From positions 62,001 through 126,000 of the forward strand of contig NZ_ARYH01000004.1 of the NCBI RefSeq assembly GCF_000685235.1: 64,000 bases of DNA, read 5' to 3'. The position numbers and the translations under genes were made by a program. The notes beneath the pieces are model-generated. The model was not told the origin of the DNA. It did no database searches and saw only the letters and a program-made list of their open reading frames with translations. Shown here one piece after another: positions 1 to 8,260 of this stretch; within the stretch, counting starts at the first letter, position 1, and the number at the start of each line of letters is the position of its first letter. This DNA comes from Hyphomonas adhaerens MHS-3 (GTDB taxonomy: Bacteria > Pseudomonadota > Alphaproteobacteria > Caulobacterales > Hyphomonadaceae).

Positions 1-1
1 C

Positions 2-331
2 CGCAAAACGCGAATGGGTGACAAGAACGTCAAGATAGATGTGCCCGCCAGCGTGGATGCCGGCTCTCATACACCAGTTATCGTGGACGACATCATCTCC
101 TCCGGCACAACGCTGGCGACGCTGGTTCGCGCCCTTTGCGAGAATGGGCAGCCGCGTCCCATTTGCTGCGCGGTACACGGCATTTTTGCAGAGGACGCCT
201 ATGAGCAGCTAATTGCGGCAGGCGCAGCCCAGGTGATCACCACAAACGCCCTGCCACACAAGACCAATGCGATCGACATTACCCGGGTTCTGGCCGAAGC
301 CGCCCGCCGGATTGATCTTCCACAGGATTGA
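2..331 (+). CDS. prs: Ribose-phosphate pyrophosphokinase, C-terminal part
   Basis: The last 109 codons of a PRPP synthetase, which makes 5-phosphoribosyl-1-pyrophosphate from ribose 5-phosphate and ATP in the cytoplasm. The frame is open from the window edge, so the N-terminal half lies upstream. The PRPP-binding loop is clear: hydrophobic residues followed by DDIISSGTT, typical of type I phosphoribosyltransferase folds. The family's HG-F and TN-LPH elements follow (AVHGIFA and TTNALPHKTN), and the protein ends soon after. The family assignment is firm. Whether this is the main housekeeping enzyme or a paralogue cannot be told from the fragment. Confidence 0.85.
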   Translation, partial: RKTRMGDKNVKIDVPASVDAGSHTPVIVDDIISSGTTLATLVRALCENGQPRPICCAVHGIFAEDAYEQLIAAGAAQVITTNALPHKTNAIDITRVLAEAARRIDLPQD

Positions 332-355
332 CGTAACCCCCAAGCGGTAGGACAC

Positions 356-372
356 TTTCTCCTCTGGAGAAA
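356..372 (+). promoter_or_regulatory. Hairpin holding the Shine-Dalgarno of the next gene
   Basis: TTTCTCC and GGAGAAA form a perfect 7-bp stem with a 3-base TCT loop. The GGAG in the right arm is the only good ribosome binding site for the ATG at 378, with 8 bases between. The stem is short and A/T-rich, so it may be only weakly folded. A role in gating translation is inferred. Confidence 0.35.
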
Positions 373-377
373 AAGCC

Positions 378-908
378 ATGTTTGACGTCAGTACTTTTGT
401 TTCCGACTGCCGTGATGCCGTATCCGCGGATCCGACCCACCGCACTGTGCTCGAAGTGATGGAAGCGGCCTTCCATGACCCCGATGCAGTCCTAGCTGCT
501 GTGGGCGAACCGGCGGGCGCGGGCATCGATGTGCTTCACAGGTCGGATACGCTAACGGTTCTGAATGTGATCTGGGGTGCCCACGCGACGTTGATGCCGC
601 ACAATCACGAAATGTGGGCGATCATCGGCATCTATACCGGAAGGGAAGATAATATCTTCTGGCGCCGCCTAAAGGACGACTCGTCACGGGTGGAAGCCGC
701 TGGCGCACGCACTCTGCTCAAAGGGGACGTGGCTCCTCTCGGCAAGGACATCATTCACTCTGTAACAAACCCTTTGGGACGCCCAACAGGGGCGATCCAT
801 GTTTATGGCGGGGATTTCTTTGCCCAACCGCGCAGTGAGTGGGATGAAGAGAACCTGACAGAGCGGCCCTACGATATTGAAAAGGTCAAAGCGTTCTTCA
901 ACACCTAA
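378..908 (+). CDS. Cupin-fold metal-dependent protein (COG5553-like)
   Basis: A 176-residue protein resembling the predicted metal-dependent enzymes of the double-stranded beta-helix superfamily that are related to cysteine dioxygenase. The first cupin motif is PHNHEMW at residues 74-80, giving His75, His77 and Glu78 as likely metal ligands. It is followed by the characteristic GIYTGREDN segment, and His127 in IIHSVTNP is the likely remaining ligand. There is no signal peptide, so it should be cytoplasmic. Start chosen from GGAG eight bases upstream of ATG. Substrate unknown: the family contains thiol dioxygenases, but nothing here proves a thiol substrate. It ends 15 bp before a convergent gene. 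Confidence 0.75.
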   Translation: MFDVSTFVSDCRDAVSADPTHRTVLEVMEAAFHDPDAVLAAVGEPAGAGIDVLHRSDTLTVLNVIWGAHATLMPHNHEMWAIIGIYTGREDNIFWRRLKDDSSRVEAAGARTLLKGDVAPLGKDIIHSVTNPLGRPTGAIHVYGGDFFAQPRSEWDEENLTERPYDIEKVKAFFNT

Positions 909-923
909 CCTCGCCCCGGAACA

Positions 924-2129
924 TCAAGCAAAGTGCAGACGGCGGTATTTGCCCCGGAAATACAGCAACGGGTCGCGTCGCGGTTCAAATCGGGCGCGGA
1001 CCACCTCACCGATCAGGATGACATGATCCCCCCCATCATGCAGGGCGAAGCGGCGGCACTCAAAATTGGCCAACGCCCCTGAAAGCAGTGGCGCACCATT
1101 GTGCCCCCTGCTCCATGGCGTGCCAGAAAACCGGTCTTCGCCTGACTTTGCAAACAGATTTGAAGTTGGTTGCTGGCCGATGTGCAACACGTTCACAGCG
1201 AAGTTCTCTGCCGCTTCCATGGCAGCCAGGCTACCTGCCGATTTGGCGATGCAAACCAAAAGAAGCGGCGGTTCGAGCGAAACCGATGTGAATGAATTCG
1301 CGGTCAACCCAATTGGTTGCCCCTCCTGGTCGAGCGTCGTCACGACGGTCACACCGGTTGCAAAACAGCCGAGCGCATCACGCAGTGTTCTGGCGTCAGA
1401 CCCCTGACGATACTCAGGTGCGAAACGAGGCACCCTGCGCTCCAGGAAGTCCAGCAATGTGGCGCTGAACATGTCCGCCCGCTCCGCGGCGACCATCTGA
1501 CCGGCCTCCCGGATCTCGGCATATTCGACATTTTCGAAATGACCCAGAAAACGATTTGCTTCGTCAGCCCCGGAAAGCTCGCTCTTCGCTCCCCTTACGA
1601 AGAGGACCGGCATCTTGATTTGACCGGCTGCACTGGAAACGCGATCTACCGCCGCTTCGGGATCGAACGTATCTGTGAACGCAGGATCAAAGCACGGCTT
1701 GCCGCCGGGCAAATTCTCCTGACGGCACGCTGCGTCAAAATCCATATCCGGTACGGAGTCGATCAGCACCAGCCCAGCCGCAAGATGCGCTCCCTCCTCA
1801 CCCAATGCCGCAGTGGCAGCCCAGCCCCCAAGTGACGCCGCCACGACCACCGGGCGGGACGCCATTTGGGCGAGTACCGCGCGCAGGTCTTCCACAAACG
1901 ACTCGAAATCATAGCGCCCATCTGCAGGCCATTCGCTTTCACCATGGCCGCGCATGTCTATGCGGATCACGTAACGCCCGGCTCTTACCAAAGCGTCAGC
2001 AACGTCATCCCACACAGCGCGTGTCTGTGCGCCGCCATGGATCAGCAGGACCGCCGGATCATCCGGTGAGCCGAACGCATCGCCCTTCAGCGCAGTTCCT
2101 GCAAATCCCTTGAAAATGACCGGCTGCAT
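924..2129 (-). CDS. Alpha/beta hydrolase-flavin reductase fusion
   Basis: A 401-residue two-domain protein. Residues 1-230 are an alpha/beta hydrolase: oxyanion motif HGGAQT near 31 and nucleophile elbow AASLG with Ser99. Residues 245-401 are an HpaC-type flavin reductase domain (CFATGVTVVTT, GLTANSFTSVSLEPP, GDHVILIGEV), which uses NAD(P)H to supply reduced FMN or FAD to a partner monooxygenase. The catalytic histidine, expected in a GH-M context near 210, is glutamine here (AGQMV, Gln211), and the acid position looks like Glu rather than Asp. The hydrolase half may therefore be non-catalytic. Start at 2129 chosen because AGGAG lies just upstream; the frame stays open to 2219 without a better site. 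No monooxygenase partner is adjacent. Confidence 0.85.
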   Translation of the reverse strand: MQPVIFKGFAGTALKGDAFGSPDDPAVLLIHGGAQTRAVWDDVADALVRAGRYVIRIDMRGHGESEWPADGRYDFESFVEDLRAVLAQMASRPVVVAASLGGWAATAALGEEGAHLAAGLVLIDSVPDMDFDAACRQENLPGGKPCFDPAFTDTFDPEAAVDRVSSAAGQIKMPVLFVRGAKSELSGADEANRFLGHFENVEYAEIREAGQMVAAERADMFSATLLDFLERRVPRFAPEYRQGSDARTLRDALGCFATGVTVVTTLDQEGQPIGLTANSFTSVSLEPPLLLVCIAKSAGSLAAMEAAENFAVNVLHIGQQPTSNLFAKSGEDRFSGTPWSRGHNGAPLLSGALANFECRRFALHDGGDHVILIGEVVRARFEPRRDPLLYFRGKYRRLHFA

Positions 2130-2249
2130 ACGCGCTCCTGCGTGAGTCGTTACCTGACTTAACATATATGGGCCCAGCCCTGGAGAACCAAGGCAGTCTT
2201 GGGACACCGCTCCTTCCAATACGGCCCCAGCAGAGCAACGGTTTGATTT

Positions 2250-3092
2250 TCAGTCCGCGTCCCGGCCCGGCAGATCGGGAAGGAGATGATCGATCAGCGC
2301 CGTCAATGCTGGCGGCAGCACCGGATCAAAGGCCACATCATCGATGCTCCTGACAGCCAGCATCAGGCGCAGGCTGTTCGTCAGGAAGACGTTGTCTGCA
2401 TGCTTCAGGTCCTCAAGGCTCAGACTATTTTCCGAAACCTCAAAGCCGCCGCGATGAGCGTTTTCAAGTATCCATCCCCGCATCACACCCGCGATAACGC
2501 CGTCTTTCAGCGGAGGCGTCATCAGGCGCGATCCGAACCGGACCAGGACATTGGCAACCGAACTGCAGGCAATCCGGCCACCTGGCGTCACGAAGAGTGC
2601 GTCGTCATACCCTGACTGCCGCGCCTGTCTCTGAGCCATGACCGTGTCGCCGTAGGAGAGGGTCTTGTACCTGGACAAAGGCGATGTCGGATTGCGAAGA
2701 ATGGAACTGAGCCCGAGACGGACTGCCGGTGCTGGAAAATTCACCGGCTGCGGTGTGAAGGATGCCAGTAAGGTTGGCTTTGAGGTTCCCGTGCTGGCAA
2801 CACCCCGCGCGCCCGGACCGCGTGTTACGGTTAGACGCAGCGCCCCTGTTGCGCCATCCGGGACCGCGCTGTCTGCAAGGGCTTCCAGCTCCGCTTCCTT
2901 CACAGCGAAACCAAAGACATTGCAAGCCTTGAGAAGGCGCAGAAAATGCTGTGCGCGCAAAACGATGTGGCCGTCGATCACCAGGGAGGTATCGAACACC
3001 CCGTCGCCCAGAAGCAATCCCCGATCGGTCATATCGAACGGGACCACCGTATCACGCGATGAAACGGTCTGGCTGAGGCGGATCAAGGGCAT
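2250..3092 (-). CDS. pabC: Aminodeoxychorismate lyase (class IV aminotransferase fold)
   Basis: A 280-residue PLP enzyme of the class IV aminotransferase fold. In this context it should cleave 4-amino-4-deoxychorismate to p-aminobenzoate and pyruvate for folate synthesis. Fold-type IV features include DRGLLLGDGVFDT near the N-terminus, SRYKTLSYGDTVMA carrying the probable Schiff-base lysine, and GYDDALFVTPGGRIACSSVANV. Its start overlaps the end of pabA by 10 bases, so the two are translationally coupled. On sequence alone it could be a D-amino-acid or branched-chain aminotransferase; the operon with pabB and pabA decides the call. Confidence 0.85.
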   Translation of the reverse strand: MPLIRLSQTVSSRDTVVPFDMTDRGLLLGDGVFDTSLVIDGHIVLRAQHFLRLLKACNVFGFAVKEAELEALADSAVPDGATGALRLTVTRGPGARGVASTGTSKPTLLASFTPQPVNFPAPAVRLGLSSILRNPTSPLSRYKTLSYGDTVMAQRQARQSGYDDALFVTPGGRIACSSVANVLVRFGSRLMTPPLKDGVIAGVMRGWILENAHRGGFEVSENSLSLEDLKHADNVFLTNSLRLMLAVRSIDDVAFDPVLPPALTALIDHLLPDLPGRDAD

Positions 3093-3667
3093 GGTACAGA
3101 CCTGTATTGACGAAGGAAATTTCCAAGCAGACCTTGCCCCTGCTCTGTCAGGATCGACTCCGGATGGAATTGTACTCCAAAGACCGGGTGCTCAACATGA
3201 GACAAGGCCATGATCTCTCCGTCCGGCACCGTCGCGTCCACCTGCAGCCCCGTCTCGTTTTGCTCAAGATCAACGGCGAGCGAGTGGTAGAGCCCGACCG
3301 GAAGCGGAGAAGGAAGCTCCCTGAATAAATGCCTGCCCTGATGCGCAATATTGGCAATGCGGCCATGTGAGGGCGTCAGAGCCCGCCTGACTGAGCCGCC
3401 ATATGCCGCCGCAATGACCTGATGCCCCAAACAGACACCAAGTATCGGCAAGTCTGCCCCGAATGTCTGAACTGCCGCAATTGATACGCCAGCCTGTTCA
3501 GGTCTTGAGGGCCCCGGCGAAATCACAATCGCCTCCGGGCGCCGGCGGATGATGTCGCTGATTGTGATGCGGCCACTATCCTCAACTTCAACATCGGCAC
3601 CAGCCAGCGTCAGGCACCGCGCCAGATTGAACACGAAACTGTCCCTGTTATTCAGTACCAGGATCAT
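3083..3667 (-). CDS. pabA: Aminodeoxychorismate synthase component II (glutamine amidotransferase)
   Basis: A 194-residue class I glutamine amidotransferase that releases ammonia from glutamine for PabB. The catalytic cysteine sits in LGVCLGHQ, and the His-Glu pair in FGVQFHPESILT. The N-terminus MILVLNNRDSFVFNLA matches TrpG/PabA proteins (usually LIDNYDSF; here NNRDSF). The ATG at 3667 overlaps the stop of pabB in an ATGA arrangement, which fixes the start although the frame is open further upstream. A TrpG role in tryptophan synthesis is possible for such subunits, but the operon partners point to p-aminobenzoate. Confidence 0.9.
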   Translation of the reverse strand: MILVLNNRDSFVFNLARCLTLAGADVEVEDSGRITISDIIRRRPEAIVISPGPSRPEQAGVSIAAVQTFGADLPILGVCLGHQVIAAAYGGSVRRALTPSHGRIANIAHQGRHLFRELPSPLPVGLYHSLAVDLEQNETGLQVDATVPDGEIMALSHVEHPVFGVQFHPESILTEQGQGLLGNFLRQYRSVPCP

Positions 3668-5037
3668 TGGACTGCCGCCACAGGCGATTGCAAACTCAGG
3701 ATACGTTCTGCCTTGAGCTGGACTTCCGCCCATTCCGCCTCAGCATCAGAGAGCAGCGTCAGCCCCGCCCCCGACCAATACCTGTCGCCATCCGGCAAGT
3801 GATCGATCGTTCGGATCATGATATTGAAATCGCAAGCATCATCAAAACCGAGATACCCGAATGACCCGCAAAAGGCACCCCGGGCAGCCGGCTCGAGCGC
3901 GTCAATAATCTCCATCGCACGAAGTTTGGGAGCGCCCGTCACAGATCCGCCGGGAAAAACCGCACCAAGGAGGTCCAGCACATCGCACGCTGGCGCAAGC
4001 TGTCCCTCAATTGTCGAAACCAGGTGATGAAGATTTGGCAATTTCTCCAAGTCGCAAAGACGGCTGACAATGACGGATTCCGGCTGACATACTCGTGAGA
4101 GGTCGTTCCGCAACAGATCGACAATCATTATGTTTTCGGCGCGATCCTTCTCTGACCGTGCAAGTGCCCGGGCAATGTCCCGATCCCGTTCCGGGTCCGT
4201 TGACCGGCGCGCCGTTCCCTTGATGGGTTCGGCGCGCACACTGCCTTCCGATGTCATGGACACCAGACGCTCAGGTGACAAACTTGAGAGCGTGCGGCCA
4301 GCAAAAGTACCAAAAGCGGAGAATGGCGCCTGTGTCTGCTTCCTCAGTTCAAGGTAATCATGAAAAGCCGCGGTTTGCGATGGCGCTTTACGGACCCACA
4401 GGCTTGCAATGTTCGCCTGATAGATTTCTCCGTCCAATATGGCTTCACGCACCGCAGCCACGTGATCAACATACTTAGCCTGGTCTGAGCTGAGCGACCA
4501 GTCGGTGGAACTTTCAGTTATTTCTGTGGACTGATCGTCTTGATGCTCCGCAACCTCCGAAAAGGCCTCGATGCGTTGCTGCGCCAGTGCCTCGTCAGGC
4601 GCTTTGTCCGGCCCAGGCAGACCAGCCGAGTAGAGTACCAGACGTCGTTCAAGGTGATCGAACGCCATGACAGTGTCGTACAGAGCGAACTCGATCGTAT
4701 CGTCAGCACTATCTGGATGACGCGACCTGAAATCCTGCATCCAGATCTTTGCCGCATCATAGCTCATATAGCCGATCGCTCCGCCCTGGAACGGCGCGCC
4801 GCCGGCGATCACGCTGGCCCGGAAGCGATTTCGCCATGCCCGGAAAGCTCCGATGAACTCCTCAGCAGAATCTCCGTCGCCCCAGCGAAATCGGGAAATG
4901 GGGTTGGCAGAAATATAGGAGTAACGCCCCTGTCCATGTCCTGAGCTGGCGCTGTCCAACCAAACGAACCCCGGCCAGCCATACAGCCGGGGCGCGAGCT
5001 CGGCTGGCTCAGTCCAGGGAAGTTCCAGTCGAAGCAC
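3664..5037 (-). CDS. pabB: Aminodeoxychorismate synthase component I
   Basis: A 457-residue chorismate-binding enzyme that aminates chorismate to 4-amino-4-deoxychorismate with ammonia from PabA. The PIKGTARR motif near residue 270 carries the active-site lysine typical of PabB rather than the alanine of anthranilate synthase. Further signatures are IMIVDLLRNDL, LHHLVSTIEG, PGGSVTGAPK and the GSFGYLGFD region. It starts at a GTG; an in-frame stop at 5083-5085 prevents a much longer N-terminus. It is the first gene of pabB-pabA-pabC, all overlapping, so expression should be strictly coordinated. Confidence 0.92.
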   Translation of the reverse strand: MLRLELPWTEPAELAPRLYGWPGFVWLDSASSGHGQGRYSYISANPISRFRWGDGDSAEEFIGAFRAWRNRFRASVIAGGAPFQGGAIGYMSYDAAKIWMQDFRSRHPDSADDTIEFALYDTVMAFDHLERRLVLYSAGLPGPDKAPDEALAQQRIEAFSEVAEHQDDQSTEITESSTDWSLSSDQAKYVDHVAAVREAILDGEIYQANIASLWVRKAPSQTAAFHDYLELRKQTQAPFSAFGTFAGRTLSSLSPERLVSMTSEGSVRAEPIKGTARRSTDPERDRDIARALARSEKDRAENIMIVDLLRNDLSRVCQPESVIVSRLCDLEKLPNLHHLVSTIEGQLAPACDVLDLLGAVFPGGSVTGAPKLRAMEIIDALEPAARGAFCGSFGYLGFDDACDFNIMIRTIDHLPDGDRYWSGAGLTLLSDAEAEWAEVQLKAERILSLQSPVAAVQ

Positions 5038-5234
5038 GTGGCCATCCGCTCGAATTGATGTCGATTGGTGGCGTTCTAGTGGCTAGATCTGCCCCTGTCA
5101 CACATGTCACCCACCTTAGCGGCCCGGCGGTGCAGCCTCTGAAACAGACAATGCACAGACACGCGCAGAATCAACAGTGTCCGCCAGCGCCCGGAACCGG
5201 ACATGTCATGATAAAAATGCGAGGAGATAGAAAA

Positions 5235-5309
5235 TGGCAGTCCCTAGGGGAATCGAACCCCTCTTTCCAGGTTGAAAACCTGGCGTCCTAACCGATAGAC
5301 GAAGGGACC
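5235..5309 (-). tRNA. tRNA-Glu (anticodon UUC)
   Basis: Read on the minus strand, the 75 bases fold as a cloverleaf. The acceptor arm is GGTCCCT against AGGGACT, with a G-U first pair. The anticodon arm is CCAGG-TTTTCAA-CCTGG, giving anticodon TTC. The T arm is AGGGG-TTCGATT-CCCCT. The terminal CCA is encoded. The gene sits 81 bp downstream of recJ on the same strand and upstream of the pabBAC operon. Confidence 0.95.
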
Positions 5310-5390
5310 GCACCGGTTCGAAGAAATGGGCGTATAGCGAGGGACGGCGCCTTGCGCAAGCCATGTTGGTGACGGTTGCTGCACATTATT

Positions 5391-7187
5391 TCAGGCACTG
5401 GCCGCATCCATCACGTCCAGTTGCACGCGGCGTCGGCCATTCCATTCATCCGCCTTGAGACGCCCGGCCAGATGCACGCGGTTTCCAGGTTGCAGCGCCT
5501 CGCCCAGTGGTGCGCCAACAGCGCGCCAGGCAATGCAGTCGAGACGGCCTGAAGCGTCTTCAGCTGTGAATTTCCAGTGATTGGCACCGACCTGCCGGGC
5601 GTAGGAAATCTGGACCGACTGAAGGGCAAATACGGGTTCCGGCGCACCAGCGCCGAACGGACCGATTTCCGCGACCCGGTCGACAAGTTCCGGTGTCGCT
5701 GCTCCGGGCGCCAGAATGGCGTCGATGGCGAGTTCCAGTGCCGCGGCACGCTCGGCGGTAAACTGCGCCATATGAGCGACCATCCAGTCATCAAAGGCGC
5801 TGAGTTGTGTTGGTTCCAGGCTGAGGCCGCCGGCCATGGCGTGGCCGCCTCCCGAGAGGATGACGCCCTCACGTGCAGCGGCAGCAATCGCATCGCCTAT
5901 GTTCACGCCTGGTACCGAACGGCCTGATCCCTTGGCGACGGGGCCAAGGCCTTTGCCCCAGCCAATCACGATACTGGGCAGATGGAACCGGTCTTTCAGA
6001 CGGCCGGCAACGATACCGATGACCCCCGGGTGCCACCCTTCGCCCGAGGCAATCAGGACGCCCCGGTCAGGGGTCTTTTCCAATGCCTTCTCGGCCTGCA
6101 TGATTGCTTGGTCGAGAATTGACGCCTCAACGGCCTTGCGTTCCTCATTCAGACCATGGAGCTGCTCGGCCAGCGCGATGGCCTCGGCCCTGTCGTCAGT
6201 TGCCAGCAGCTTCGCGGCGATCCACGGATCTCCCACGCGGCCGCCTGCATTCAGCCGCGGCCCCAGCATGAACGTCGCGTGATAGACCGTCTCGACCTTC
6301 TGGATGCCGGAGACCTCCGCCAGAGCGCGCAGGCCCTCATTCTGGCCGTGTGACAGCATGGCGAGCCCCTGACGCACGAAAGCACGGTTCACGCCATGAA
6401 GCGGCGCCATATCGCACAATGTGCCGAGCGCCGCGAGGTCGAGCTGCGCCATGATGTCTGGCAAGCCCTCCGGCGGGGCGATACCACGCTGACGTGCCAG
6501 CCGGTTCAGAGCAGCGACGAAGACAAACACAACACCCGCCGCGGCGAGGTGCCCCTGCCCGGATGTATCGTCCGGCCGGTTGGGGTTCACCAGCGCCAGC
6601 GTTGGTGGGTTGTGTCCTGACATGAGGTGGTGGTCGATCACGACAACGTCGAGACCGATCTGCTCGGCCTCTTCCAGCGCGCTGATAGCGGCGGCGCCGC
6701 AATCCACCGTAATGACGAGGTCCGATCCGGTCTCCTTCAGGTGCCGGAAAGCTTCCGGTGAGGGGCCGTACCCCTCCTCCAGCCGATCTGGCACATAGAG
6801 CCCGAGATCCTGCCCCCAGGCGCGGAAATAGCGCGCCAGGATTGCGGAGCTGGTGCCGCCGTCAACGTCATAGTCGGCAAAGACCGTGACGCGTCGTTTT
6901 TTAAGGATTGCGTCGAATACCACTTCCGCGGCTTTGTCCATATCGGCGAAACTGGACGGGTTCGGAAATGACTCGCGCAGGGTTGGGGCGAGATAGGCAT
7001 CCGCCCTTTCCGGGGTCACGCCACGCTCGGCCAGGAGGCGTGCCAGGAGGTCTGATCCGCCAACAGCCGGGGCAAGACGGCGAACCAGCGCCTCGTCGGC
7101 ATCCGCAAGCGTCCAGAACCGGCCGGTTGCGGAGCGGTCCACAGCGAACAGGCGATTGTTTTCGGCTTTTTGAGCGGTGGCTGTCAT
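5391..7187 (-). CDS. recJ: Single-stranded-DNA-specific exonuclease RecJ
   Basis: A 598-residue 5'-3' exonuclease of the DHH phosphoesterase superfamily, acting in RecF-pathway recombination and mismatch repair. Motif I reads DYDVDGGTSSA and the DHH motif reads VVIDHHL; these aspartates and histidines bind the catalytic metals. The DHHA1 domain carries SGGGHAMAGGL, and a C-terminal OB-like domain follows (GRLDCIAWRAVG, RVHLAGRLKADEWNG). The start at 7187 is the ATG preceded by GGAAG; the frame continues upstream to 7238 but without family support. The ribosome binding site lies inside a long hairpin at 7190-7219. Third gene of hom-glpX-recJ. Confidence 0.95.
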   Translation of the reverse strand: MTATAQKAENNRLFAVDRSATGRFWTLADADEALVRRLAPAVGGSDLLARLLAERGVTPERADAYLAPTLRESFPNPSSFADMDKAAEVVFDAILKKRRVTVFADYDVDGGTSSAILARYFRAWGQDLGLYVPDRLEEGYGPSPEAFRHLKETGSDLVITVDCGAAAISALEEAEQIGLDVVVIDHHLMSGHNPPTLALVNPNRPDDTSGQGHLAAAGVVFVFVAALNRLARQRGIAPPEGLPDIMAQLDLAALGTLCDMAPLHGVNRAFVRQGLAMLSHGQNEGLRALAEVSGIQKVETVYHATFMLGPRLNAGGRVGDPWIAAKLLATDDRAEAIALAEQLHGLNEERKAVEASILDQAIMQAEKALEKTPDRGVLIASGEGWHPGVIGIVAGRLKDRFHLPSIVIGWGKGLGPVAKGSGRSVPGVNIGDAIAAAAREGVILSGGGHAMAGGLSLEPTQLSAFDDWMVAHMAQFTAERAAALELAIDAILAPGAATPELVDRVAEIGPFGAGAPEPVFALQSVQISYARQVGANHWKFTAEDASGRLDCIAWRAVGAPLGEALQPGNRVHLAGRLKADEWNGRRRVQLDVMDAASA

Positions 7188-7189
7188 GA

Positions 7190-7219
7190 GGCTTCCGGGA
7201 ATCTTGATTCCCGGAAGCC
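7190..7219 (-). promoter_or_regulatory. 14-bp inverted repeat between glpX and recJ
   Basis: GGCTTCCGGGAATC and GATTCCCGGAAGCC pair perfectly with a 2-base centre, so the real loop would be about four to six bases. It lies 31 bp after the glpX stop and ends 2 bp before the recJ ATG. There is no T-run, so a classical terminator is unlikely. The descending arm contains the recJ Shine-Dalgarno (GGAAG), which suggests reduced or conditional translation of recJ, or mRNA 3'-end protection for hom-glpX. The function is inferred. Confidence 0.5.
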
Positions 7220-7250
7220 TATCACAGGGAGGGCGCAAACGCCCCCGGTC

Positions 7251-8204
7251 TTATGCCTTCCGGTTGGACCGGATGTAGCGGACCATGCCGTCGGTCGACG
7301 TCATGACCAGCGTGTGGGTGTGAACCCCGCCGTCGCGATGCTGAACACCGCTCAACATGGAGCCCTGCGTCACGCCGGTGGCGCAGAAGACCGTGTCGGA
7401 CGAGGCCAGCTCGTTCAGGGCATAGGTGCGGCCAAGATCGGTGATCCCGACGCGGGCGGCGCGTTTCTTTTCGTCATCATTACGGAAGACCAGGCGGCCG
7501 AACATCTGGCCACCGACGCATTTGAGGGCCGCAGCCGCGAGGACACCTTCCGGTGCGCCGCCAGACCCCATGTAAAGGTCGATACCGGTGTGTGGATTGG
7601 TCGTGGCGATCACGCCGGCAACGTCGCCATCCGTGATCAGGGCCACACGAGCACCAACGGAGCGCAGGCTCTCGATGATGTCTTCATGGCGAGGACGATC
7701 CAGAACACAGGCAGTCATATCCGTGACATCGACGCCCTTATGTTTGGCAAGCGCGGTGATGTTCTCTGCCGGGCTGGCATCGAGGCTGATAATGCCTTCC
7801 GGATATCCCGGGCCGATGGCGATCTTGTCCATGTAGGTGTCTGGCGCGTACAGCAGACCACCCTTTGGGGCAATTGCCAGCACGGCCAACGCATTGGCCA
7901 TGGCCTTCGCGGTCAACGTCGTGCCTTCCAGCGGATCCAGGGCAATGTCGATTTCAGGACCGTTTCCCGTGCCGACTTCCTCGCCGATATAGAGCATCGG
8001 AGCTTCGTCACGCTCGCCTTCGCCGATAACGACGCGACCTTTGAAATCGACCCGATTGAACGCCGTGCGCATGGCATCGACGGCAGCCGCATCGGCTTTC
8101 TTTTCGTCACCTCGACCGACCAGTTTCGACGCAGCGATGGCTGCTTCTTCGGTCACGCGCACCATGGCATCCGCCAGGCTGGGCGTCAGAACGCTGTTTT
8201 TCAT
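7251..8204 (-). CDS. glpX: Class II fructose-1,6-bisphosphatase
   Basis: A 317-residue GlpX-type phosphatase that hydrolyses fructose 1,6-bisphosphate in gluconeogenesis; some alphaproteobacterial members also act on sedoheptulose 1,7-bisphosphate. Visible family motifs are VVIGEGERDEAPMLYIGE, the metal-binding DPLEGTTL, MDKIAIGPGYP and GIDLYMGSGGAPEGVLAAAALKC. Length and ends match the family. It follows hom by 56 bp on the same strand and precedes recJ, and is probably co-transcribed with hom. Confidence 0.95.
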   Translation of the reverse strand: MKNSVLTPSLADAMVRVTEEAAIAASKLVGRGDEKKADAAAVDAMRTAFNRVDFKGRVVIGEGERDEAPMLYIGEEVGTGNGPEIDIALDPLEGTTLTAKAMANALAVLAIAPKGGLLYAPDTYMDKIAIGPGYPEGIISLDASPAENITALAKHKGVDVTDMTACVLDRPRHEDIIESLRSVGARVALITDGDVAGVIATTNPHTGIDLYMGSGGAPEGVLAAAALKCVGGQMFGRLVFRNDDEKKRAARVGITDLGRTYALNELASSDTVFCATGVTQGSMLSGVQHRDGGVHTHTLVMTSTDGMVRYIRSNRKA

Positions 8205-8260
8205 ACTTTTTTTATCTCCGAACGCGGGATTCTTGTCTCTTACGCCTAGACGGTAAGCAA

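Noticed and set aside
7170..8249. Long plus-strand frame over glpX
   Set aside because: GlpX on the minus strand has all family motifs; the plus frame does not resemble any protein.
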